A stretch of 45,078 nt of DNA from an uncultured Bacilli bacterium (GTDB lineage: Bacteria; Bacillota_I; Bacilli_A; RF39; UBA660), in contig CANQYO010000004.1 in NCBI GenBank assembly GCA_947628095.1, forward strand, positions 1-45,078, read 5' to 3'. The notes under the pieces are model-generated. The model did not search any database. It saw only the letters and a list, made by a program, of their open reading frames with translations, and had not been told where the DNA came from. Below, one piece after another: positions 19,218 to 26,460 of the stretch. Made by a program: the position numbers and the translations under genes. Position 1 is the stretch's first letter. Each line of letters starts with the position of its first letter.

Positions 19218-21818
19218 TTAACTAGCTAACTTTACTGTATATGGGTCGTCCATTGTGCCATTTCCACCAGCTAATAATACATCTGATTTTAAATTAATGA
19301 CTGCTCGTAAACCTCCAGAATAACCTACCCAATCTCCTTTTACATTACCAGTTGAAGAAAATAACAAATTATTAGCAGTAACACTTCGATTAGTAAAAGT
19401 TGAAGGAGACATTGTCCAATAAGGTTGGTTTGAAATTAAATAAAACTTACTATTATCCAAGCCATATACTGCTCCAGCAAACCATGCTTCATCAAATGTA
19501 ATTAAACCTATTGGTTTTTCTAATTTTTTGTTACCTTTACCACTACTTCCTTTCATGCTAAATAAATCAGCCAAATTTGAACAAACTAAAGTGGCACCTT
19601 TAGATGAAGAAGCTCTATTATAAGGATTATATAACGTGTTAACACCAATAGAATATCCATCTCCTCCTAGTATACTTCTATCATTACAAAAAGTACCTCC
19701 GGTATTTATATACTCACTAGCTGTTCCTCCACCCTCGGTTGTTGTTTCGGCTAACTTAGTTGTATACCAATTTTCAAGAAGAGTTTTAGCATTACTACTT
19801 GCTGTATCTAATCTTGTTCCTTCATACGACTTTGAACTATATGAATAAAAATATGCTTGTATCTCAGTTGCATTAGTAACTGATTTCACTTCTATTAAAT
19901 ATTTACATTCAAAACTTGCAATAATTGCTTTACAAGTATATTTATATCCTTCACTTAATTTATTAGAAGCTTTAAAATCGGCAAAGGAAGCACTATAATC
20001 TGCATTTTTTAATTTAAAAGTTTTGGTATCATCATTGCTTGTATATTCTTTGGCAAAATAATATTTTACACTTCCTGGTATATCTGTATAAGTTGCTTCT
20101 GAACTCTTTATTGGTGTCTCAGAAAAATTTTCGCCATACATATATCCTAAAAATGTTGGGTCATGTGATTGTTTATTATACTCTTCTCCCTTGCCAGTTA
20201 CAGAAGCTTGATTCCAACCATTAGAGTTAACTGTTGGACCATTATAAATAAGTCTTACTGAACCATCTCCATTTACTCTTATGATTTTCCAATAAAAGCC
20301 GGCAAATTTTACATTATTATTTTTAACATCTCCTCGATAAAAGTAGGTATCTCCATCATTATCAGTTGTTTTATATAACCCAACTTCACTTCCTATGGCA
20401 TTGGCTTCTTTAAATGTTCTACTACTTGCTGTTTTAATTGTATTTCCTTCCATACTTGTTATATGATAAACTGTATTACAGCTAAGCGTATTGGCAGACA
20501 CTTCTGCAGCAAATATTGCACCACATGTCCATTTTCCATTCATATCACTTGATAAATTTTGTTTTTCTTTTATGTTACCTTTTATTGTATACTTACCAGT
20601 TATTGTATTAAACGTTACACTATCACCATAATTCCATAAATAACCACTAAGTTGAGGTACTGTTGCTCCTGATGTTTCCTCAGTTGAAGCATAGGTTATT
20701 TCAGGTGCTGTTTTACTTAAAGTTGCATTTCCTTTGGCCTTTATTCCAACTTTAGCTTCTTCTACATTATTACTTAATTGTTCTGAAACTAGTAAACAAT
20801 CTGCAAAATTAGAGAAACCATTATTCTTGCAATAATCTTTACTTCCTTTTATATGCATATATTTTAATATTTCATAATTTTCTGTATCATTTTTACTTAA
20901 TTTTATATTTATATCTGTTTTTAAGTCTATATCATTTTTAGATGTTACATAAACCTGCATTTTTATTTTTTTGTTTTCTTCAAATGTATATGTTTGACTA
21001 ATACTTGATAGATTTTGCCTATCTTCACTTTTATTTCCAGCATCATCTTGATATGTGAAAACTACATCTGAATTACTTGTTGTTATATCAAGCTTCATAG
21101 TATCTGCTGAGGTTAATGCTATTTCTTTTTCACTTGGGTTCAAGTAATTACTTATACTTACCATGAAATAAGTTTTACCATTTTCATAATAAGAATTTTG
21201 ATAATCTACTTCTAAAGGTACATTCATTTCATTTAAGTTTCCATCTACTTTTACTTTGAAACTAGCATAACTATTGTTCCATACATCTTGGATATAATCT
21301 ACATTTTGATTTCCTATAGTTACTCCTTCGTCTATCCACATACGAAGTGAGTAATCTTTGGTATATGAATTAGTTCCTGCATCTATTTTCTCTGCCCATA
21401 TTCTGGTATCATTTAAGGTCTTATATCTATTTGCATTTACTAACACATCTTCTCCACTTGTTAGATATACATCTATATCCTCGTCTTTTAATCTGATTTT
21501 ATTTGCTTGTTCTTCTCCATATACTATACTTATTCCATAGTATATATCTTTCTTACTTTGGTTTTTACCACTTATTGTAAATTTAAAGATATTGTTATTT
21601 AACTTTAATGCGCTTTCTTTATCCATTGGAACTGCATCTGTTAGATTTATTTGGTTAGTTTCAGTATAATTCATATATATGTCTCCTGTTACTAAGACAC
21701 TATTCTCATTACCATTTAAAGTAAAATTTACAAATGCATATGTTACTCCAAATACTGTTAATAACATTACCACTACTGTTACTATTATCCCTATTCTCTT
21801 ATTTTTATTATATTTCAC
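19218..21818 (-). CDS. Large SipW-type secreted surface protein, paralog A
   Basis: SipW-like signal 'KRIGIIVTVVVMLLTVFGVTYAFVNFTLNGNENSVLVTGDIYMNYTETN'; C-terminal module 'YKTTDNDGDTYFYRGDVKNNNVKFAGFYWKIIRVNGDGSVRLIYNG...YWTMSP...GLRAVINLKSDV...GTMDDPYTVKL'. GTG at 21818 preceded by GGAGG is preferred over ATG 21830. Confidence 0.8.
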   Translation of the reverse strand: MKYNKNKRIGIIVTVVVMLLTVFGVTYAFVNFTLNGNENSVLVTGDIYMNYTETNQINLTDAVPMDKESALKLNNNIFKFTISGKNQSKKDIYYGISIVYGEEQANKIRLKDEDIDVYLTSGEDVLVNANRYKTLNDTRIWAEKIDAGTNSYTKDYSLRMWIDEGVTIGNQNVDYIQDVWNNSYASFKVKVDGNLNEMNVPLEVDYQNSYYENGKTYFMVSISNYLNPSEKEIALTSADTMKLDITTSNSDVVFTYQDDAGNKSEDRQNLSSISQTYTFEENKKIKMQVYVTSKNDIDLKTDINIKLSKNDTENYEILKYMHIKGSKDYCKNNGFSNFADCLLVSEQLSNNVEEAKVGIKAKGNATLSKTAPEITYASTEETSGATVPQLSGYLWNYGDSVTFNTITGKYTIKGNIKEKQNLSSDMNGKWTCGAIFAAEVSANTLSCNTVYHITSMEGNTIKTASSRTFKEANAIGSEVGLYKTTDNDGDTYFYRGDVKNNNVKFAGFYWKIIRVNGDGSVRLIYNGPTVNSNGWNQASVTGKGEEYNKQSHDPTFLGYMYGENFSETPIKSSEATYTDIPGSVKYYFAKEYTSNDDTKTFKLKNADYSASFADFKASNKLSEGYKYTCKAIIASFECKYLIEVKSVTNATEIQAYFYSYSSKSYEGTRLDTASSNAKTLLENWYTTKLAETTTEGGGTASEYINTGGTFCNDRSILGGDGYSIGVNTLYNPYNRASSSKGATLVCSNLADLFSMKGSSGKGNKKLEKPIGLITFDEAWFAGAVYGLDNSKFYLISNQPYWTMSPSTFTNRSVTANNLLFSSTGNVKGDWVGYSGGLRAVINLKSDVLLAGGNGTMDDPYTVKLAS

Positions 21819-21852
21819 TTTATCCTCCATATTATATCTTTATTTCAAATTT

Positions 21853-21881
21853 ATGATATCATTTTGATAACATTTTGTCAA
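21853..21881 (-). promoter_or_regulatory. Predicted sigma-A promoter of surface paralog A with embedded operator-like repeat
   Basis: Minus strand TTGACA (21881-21876) - 17 nt - TATCAT (21858-21853). Confidence 0.65.
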
Positions 21882-21911
21882 TATCATTAATTATAATATT
21901 TTGATAACATT
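21861..21911. repeat. Pair of 14-nt perfect direct repeats ATTTTGATAACATT in the divergent promoter region
   Basis: Copies at 21861-21874 and 21898-21911 (37-nt spacing), flanked by ATGATATCAT (21853) and TATGATAT (21911). Confidence 0.85.
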
Positions 21912-21935
21912 ATGATATGAAAGGAATGAGTGTTA

Positions 21936-22109
21936 ATGGATAGTAAAGTCGCTACTTTAATAAGAATTGATGAGCAACTATATGAAGATATAAAATACTT
22001 TGCTGAAAAATATTCAAGAAGTATTAATAAACAAATTGAATTTATTTTAAAAACATATGTTGAAAAAGAATTTTTAAAAGAAGAAAAAGAAAATCAAACT
22101 GAAGACTAA
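21936..22109 (+). CDS. Small ribbon-helix-helix (Arc/CopG-like) DNA-binding protein, 57 aa
   Basis: MDSKVATLIRIDEQLYEDIKYFAEKYSRSINKQIEFILKTYVEKEFLKEEKENQTED*; RBS AAGGA upstream; divergent from paralog A. Below the length cut-off of the supplied ORF track. Confidence 0.8.
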   Translation: MDSKVATLIRIDEQLYEDIKYFAEKYSRSINKQIEFILKTYVEKEFLKEEKENQTED

Positions 22110-22140
22110 AAAAAATTATCCTAAAAATTAAAATAACATT

Positions 22141-22180
22141 ATAAATAGCTCCATTTTAATAATAAAATGGAGCTATTTTA
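22141..22180 (+). terminator. Intrinsic terminator downstream of the RHH gene
   Basis: AAATAGCTCCATTTTA-ATA-ATAAAATGGAGCTATTTTA, ~14-bp stem. Confidence 0.75.
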
Positions 22181-22213
22181 TGTGTCGAATTTAATCGAAT
22201 TTTATTATAGCTA

Positions 22214-22242
22214 TTTACAAATTTATTTTTATTTATTATAAT
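22214..22242 (+). promoter_or_regulatory. Predicted promoter of antisense RNA
   Basis: TTTACA (22214-22219) - 17 nt - TATAAT (22237-22242). Confidence 0.6.
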
Positions 22243-22248
22243 TTAATT

Positions 22249-22330
22249 TGTAGGAAGCAATTTAGTTTTATGCTAAATGCCTACCTTGAATGGTTTGGCA
22301 TTGTTAATCTAATTAACAGTGCCTTTTATT
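22249..22330 (+). ncRNA. Predicted ~80-nt antisense RNA (candidate type I antitoxin)
   Basis: Promoter at correct spacing, 5' hairpin GTAGGAAGCAATTTAGTTTTATGCTAAATGCCTAC, 12-bp terminator hairpin GGCATTGTTAAT-CTA-ATTAACAGTGCC followed by TTTTATTTTT; no ORF; convergent to the small hydrophobic ORF. Confidence 0.6.
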
Positions 22331-22413
22331 TTTACTGCTAAAATCATTATGATAATAACAAGTAATATTATTATGATATTTTGAAAAAAAATCATAAAAT
22401 CTTTTTTCGCCAT
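22309..22413 (-). CDS. 34-aa hydrophobic peptide, candidate type I (Fst/TxpA/holin-like) toxin
   Basis: MAKKDFMIFFQNIIIILLVIIIMILAVKIKGTVN*; RBS ATGGAGG 8 nt before ATG; single TM with charged termini. ORF track lists a longer in-frame ORF (22309-22530) but the RBS supports this start. Confidence 0.65.
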   Translation of the reverse strand: MAKKDFMIFFQNIIIILLVIIIMILAVKIKGTVN

Positions 22414-22544
22414 ACTCTTGACCTCCATTCTATCAACCAAGTTCCCCTGATTAAAATAGAAAAATAGAAGGCAGGCACCTAGCTCTAATTTGCTTCCATA
22501 GACATTAACATAACATACTTTATTTAACAATGCAACACCTTGAC

Positions 22545-22567
22545 ATTTCCTTGAAAATCAAGGAAAT
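22545..22567. repeat. Perfect 10-bp inverted repeat upstream of the toxin promoter
   Basis: ATTTCCTTGA-AAA-TCAAGGAAAT. Confidence 0.8.
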
Positions 22568-22578
22568 CTACAGATTTT

Positions 22579-22657
22579 TTAATAAAATTAACTGAACCTT
22601 TAAAATCGAACTAAAAAAATGTTTCAAATTTAAAAATTCAGTTAATTTTTTTATTAA
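22579..22657. repeat. Long imperfect inverted repeat
   Basis: TTAATAAAATTAACTGAA (22579-22596) versus TTCAGTTAATTTTTTTATTAA (22637-22657). Confidence 0.75.
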
Positions 22658-22717
22658 TTATTAATTTTTAGAAAACTTTTAAGAGAAAAATTTTTTAAAA
22701 AAAAGTTAAAAATAATG

Positions 22718-22757
22718 TAAAAACATAAGTCAAATTTTCTTTAACTTATGTTTTTTT
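22718..22757 (-). terminator. Intrinsic terminator downstream of the adhesin-sortase operon
   Basis: AAAACATAAGT...ACTTATGTTTTTTT. Confidence 0.6.
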
Positions 22758-22781
22758 CATATACCAAGTTTTATATGTTTA

Positions 22782-24065
22782 TTATTTTTTTATTTCAAGT
22801 AAAGAATTAATCAAATAATTATAATCACTTAAAGTTAATTCTTTTTGATTATTCATAATATTATCATATACTTTCTTTACTTGGTCCTCATCATTTTTAT
22901 TATTCTTTAATTCTTCAATATCTAACATAATATTATGTAAATAGTTATTTGAATTATCAAATACTATTCCCATATTTTCATTGATATTTAATTCAACTTC
23001 TTTAGTATTTTCTTTAAATATTGAATCATATGAACTTAATGTTATTGGTTTTTCTTTAACTTCTTTTTTTGCTTCTTCTACTATTTCATTTTTAGCTGGT
23101 TCAACATTTTCATTAATAACTAAAGTATTTTGAAACCCTTTATATCCATTTCTGTTATATGGCATATCATAACTATAAATTTCTTTATTTGGTTCTAATG
23201 TCTTATAATCAGAGAATTCTAAATTACTATACATATTGTCTAATACTTTTGGTTTTTCTATACTTACTTTATTATTATCAGTTGTTTCATTATTTGAAAA
23301 TACTAAATCATCAGTTAATTTTAAAGCGCGTTTTTTAATTGGCACAACTTCAATATAATCATTAAATTTATTTTCTTCTTTAGGTGTTTCATAATCTTTT
23401 TCTTTAACTTCAATTGTATTTAAATGAGCTAATTCTTCTGAATTATTCTTTTCAGTTAAAATTAAATTTTTATTAGTAGCTTTTCTTAATAAGAATTTAC
23501 TTATTAAATCATTTGATAATTTTATAATTACTAATACAAGTGCCCATACTACAAAAAGTTTCATACTAAGTTCAACTAAAACTAGTAAGTTATTATTTGT
23601 ATAAATACTTAATTGCTCATATACATTAACATTATTTTTAATAATATTATCAATTATTAAGTAAAAAATTATATTAAAAGCGACAAAGAAAATAATATTT
23701 AAATTTTTAGTAATTTTACTATCATGCTCAGACAAAGTTGATTTAATTATAATTATATTTATAATAACTAATACTAATATATAAACTGCTAAATTAGGAA
23801 AGAATAGAAACAAGAAAATATTGTTAAATAAATAATCAAATAATTCGAATATTTGAGTGTGGAAAAAATATAATAATGTTCCAAATGTTCCAATATAAAT
23901 AATTGAATATAATATTTTAGTAATTTTCTTATTTTCTGATTTACTTGCTTTCATTAATAAAATGAATAAAATTATAGCAGCTAAAAGTAATATTATTATA
24001 TAAGGATTTGTCGTTAATATTTTAAAGAATATTCCAATTTGCTCTAAAATACTCGCTTGTATCAT
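22782..24065 (-). CDS. Multi-TM membrane protein of unknown function, third gene of the adhesin-sortase operon
   Basis: 427 aa: about five hydrophobic segments then a long Glu/Asn/Lys-rich cytoplasmic tail; 22 nt downstream of the sortase gene. Confidence 0.7.
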   Translation of the reverse strand: MIQASILEQIGIFFKILTTNPYIIILLLAAIILFILLMKASKSENKKITKILYSIIYIGTFGTLLYFFHTQIFELFDYLFNNIFLFLFFPNLAVYILVLVIINIIIIKSTLSEHDSKITKNLNIIFFVAFNIIFYLIIDNIIKNNVNVYEQLSIYTNNNLLVLVELSMKLFVVWALVLVIIKLSNDLISKFLLRKATNKNLILTEKNNSEELAHLNTIEVKEKDYETPKEENKFNDYIEVVPIKKRALKLTDDLVFSNNETTDNNKVSIEKPKVLDNMYSNLEFSDYKTLEPNKEIYSYDMPYNRNGYKGFQNTLVINENVEPAKNEIVEEAKKEVKEKPITLSSYDSIFKENTKEVELNINENMGIVFDNSNNYLHNIMLDIEELKNNKNDEDQVKKVYDNIMNNQKELTLSDYNYLINSLLEIKK

Positions 24066-24087
24066 TATTCTCCCCCCCTTTTTATTT

Positions 24088-24774
24088 TTAAATATTTGCT
24101 ACATTATCAAGTTCTAATATATAAATTGTTTGTTTATCTTTTACATCTTTAGTACATGTAACAAGTGTTAAACATGTTTTATTTGTATCACGATAAATTG
24201 CAATTTTTCCAGTTTTTTGTTGTTCATATATATTAACTATTTTATAAGTATATTGTTTACCATTATATTTAATATAAGCAACATCACCTAAACTTAACTT
24301 ATATAAATTTTTAAAATAAGCTAAGTAACTAGTACCGGAATGAGCAGCAAGAATAAAATTGCCTTTTTCTTGGTCTGGATAGCTTGAACCTTTAACAACT
24401 TCAACATTTTTATTAACAGTGTTATAAGGTGAACCCAATTTTGTAAAACCTTTACTTAAATTAATTTTAGGTATTTCAATATAACCAATATAATAATTTA
24501 AATATGGGTCAACATATGGTTTGGGTTCTTCTTTAACTTCTTCTGGTGTCTCTTCTTGAAAAGAAGAAGTAGATTCATCTAAGTTGTCTACTTCTTCATC
24601 CATTTCATATATCTCTTCATTTTTAGCTTCAAGTAATAAATTATTCATATATGAATAAGCATAGTCAGCTTTTTCATTAAAATAATTACTTGATAATAAC
24701 ATAATACCAATTGTAACTAATGTTATACCTAGAAAAATTACAATTCTCGCATTATTTAACGTGTTTCTTTCCAT
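24088..24774 (-). CDS. Sortase
   Basis: N-terminal TM; 'YIGYIEIPKINLSKGF', His in 'FILAAHSGTSYLAYFKNLYKL', Cys in 'TCLTLVTC'. Confidence 0.88.
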   Translation of the reverse strand: MERNTLNNARIVIFLGITLVTIGIMLLSSNYFNEKADYAYSYMNNLLLEAKNEEIYEMDEEVDNLDESTSSFQEETPEEVKEEPKPYVDPYLNYYIGYIEIPKINLSKGFTKLGSPYNTVNKNVEVVKGSSYPDQEKGNFILAAHSGTSYLAYFKNLYKLSLGDVAYIKYNGKQYTYKIVNIYEQQKTGKIAIYRDTNKTCLTLVTCTKDVKDKQTIYILELDNVANI

Positions 24775-26308
24775 AAACTACCAACCCTGTTCCTAAACCA
24801 ATTAATAGAGTTGCAGCGATTATAGTCATACTACTTGCATTTAAATCTGTGATAGGAACTTCGGTATATCTTGTATTATACATTACAACACTCGTTAAAG
24901 TTCCATCATCTTTTACTGTAAATTTAATTGTTTCATTACTTAAAACATAACCATCTGGTGCAATTGTTTCAGTTAATGTATATTCTCCAGCTGGAAGACC
25001 ATTGATATAATGAGGTTCAGTTGTTGAAACCCATTCGTCAATTACTTCACCTTTACTATTTTTAACAACTAATTTTGCTCCTGGTAATTCATTTCCAGTT
25101 GCTACATCTTTTTTACTAATTTCAACTTTTGTTACTTTTTTAACAGAGTTATACATTGTTACTTTCGTTGTTGTTCCATCATCACGTACTGTAAATTTGA
25201 TTGTCTCAGTACTTAAAATATAACCATCTGGTGCTATTTTTTCAGTTAATGTATATTCTCCGGCTTTTAAACCTTGAATTATATGAGGTGTATTTGTAGA
25301 AACCCATTCGTCAACTACCTCACCTTTACTATTCTTAACAGTTAAGGTTGCTCCTGGTAATTCATTTCCTGTTGCTACATCCTTTTTACTAATTTCAACT
25401 TTTGTAGGTTGTTTATCAAATGTAAAGGTAATTGGAGCAGTTACTAGATTTGTGATTTCTTCATAAACTGTAACTGGTGCCATAACTTGGTAACCACTCT
25501 TACCAGTTGTATATTCATAAGTTCTATATGTTACTCCATTAATTGAAACTTTAAGAGTAACACTACCTTTTCCTGCATTCACACTAGAAACAGGAACATA
25601 TACTACAAATCTTTCAAGTGGACTATATTCTGATTTAATCTCACCTTTTTCATTTTTAATTACTGTTCCAAGTGGAGCATTAACTAAATTAACTTTGTAG
25701 TTTCCTTTAGTACTTGTAACAAATACTGTAACTGGGTTTGATACAAACCAAGCTTTATCACTTGATAAACTCATAGTTGTACTTGCTACACTTAATTTTA
25801 CAGAAGGTGTAGCTGTTGCTATTTTATTAGCAGCTTTAGCTCCTTCTACTAAATTATAAACATATTTTTTCATTCCTGTTGATGATGCTGTAAATGATGT
25901 TGAATGCCAGTTATTTTGACCTCTTGTTTGGTCAAAATATTCCCAAACAGCAGATTGAGTAATATAATAATCTTTTAAATCATTACCTGTCATTGATTTA
26001 GTAGGATAACCATTTCTGATTATATAGTCTAAACCTTTATCAGTTATAGCTCCTTTTTTACTTAAAGTCATACCACCTGGAACTTTTGTATGAATATCAC
26101 TAACACAATATGCATAAGTTCCATTATTTAATTGTTTACGATAAAAGTTATAACCACTTATGTAATCTGTACCATTATTATAATAATATAGACTTGATTT
26201 AGGTTTCATTGTAATCTTATCTGGTGCTGTTGAAGCATTAACATTTGTAAGTCCAATAAATAATGTAATTAATACCAAAATAGGTAAAACCAACTTCTTA
26301 AATTTCAT
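24752..26308 (-). CDS. Cell-wall adhesin: signal peptide, thioester domain, two CnaB/SpaA-like domains, C-terminal sorting signal
   Basis: Thioester-type 'YAYCVSD ... YYITQSAVWEY'; tandem 'TKVEISKKDVATGNELPGA...AGEYTLTE.IAPDGY'; end 'EVPITDLNASSMTIIAATLLIGLGTGLVVYGKKHVK'. Start at ATG 26308 after GGGGGA. Confidence 0.85.
   Translation of the reverse strand: MKFKKLVLPILVLITLFIGLTNVNASTAPDKITMKPKSSLYYYNNGTDYISGYNFYRKQLNNGTYAYCVSDIHTKVPGGMTLSKKGAITDKGLDYIIRNGYPTKSMTGNDLKDYYITQSAVWEYFDQTRGQNNWHSTSFTASSTGMKKYVYNLVEGAKAANKIATATPSVKLSVASTTMSLSSDKAWFVSNPVTVFVTSTKGNYKVNLVNAPLGTVIKNEKGEIKSEYSPLERFVVYVPVSSVNAGKGSVTLKVSINGVTYRTYEYTTGKSGYQVMAPVTVYEEITNLVTAPITFTFDKQPTKVEISKKDVATGNELPGATLTVKNSKGEVVDEWVSTNTPHIIQGLKAGEYTLTEKIAPDGYILSTETIKFTVRDDGTTTKVTMYNSVKKVTKVEISKKDVATGNELPGAKLVVKNSKGEVIDEWVSTTEPHYINGLPAGEYTLTETIAPDGYVLSNETIKFTVKDDGTLTSVVMYNTRYTEVPITDLNASSMTIIAATLLIGLGTGLVVYGKKHVK
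24860..25415 (-). repeat. Tandem CnaB domain duplication, 273-bp (91-aa) period
   Basis: Direct DNA-level repetition of the domain segments; ACTAATTTCAACTTTTGT recurs at about 25115 and 25388. Confidence 0.85.
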
Positions 26309-26460
26309 AATAATTCCCCCTTCTTTAAGTTGTCGTTTCATATTATACTACAAAACTTCTTAAAAATCAAGTATTTAATGATTTCAAGCTCGATTTTGAA
26401 GTTTAACTCCATTCTATTTATTTTTTTACTATTTATTATATGATTTTTTTAATTTGAATT

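Noticed and set aside
19260-19430. Variable C-terminal segment of the surface paralogs as a diversity-generating retroelement (DGR) target
   Set aside because: No reverse transcriptase or template repeat is visible in the window, and A/B differences in this segment are whole-segment divergence, not adenine-restricted substitutions on a shared template.
22309-22530. 73-aa version of the small hydrophobic ORF as listed
   Set aside because: The upstream 39 codons cover the predicted promoter/leader hairpin and lack an RBS; ATGGAGG before ATG 22413 supports the 34-aa product.
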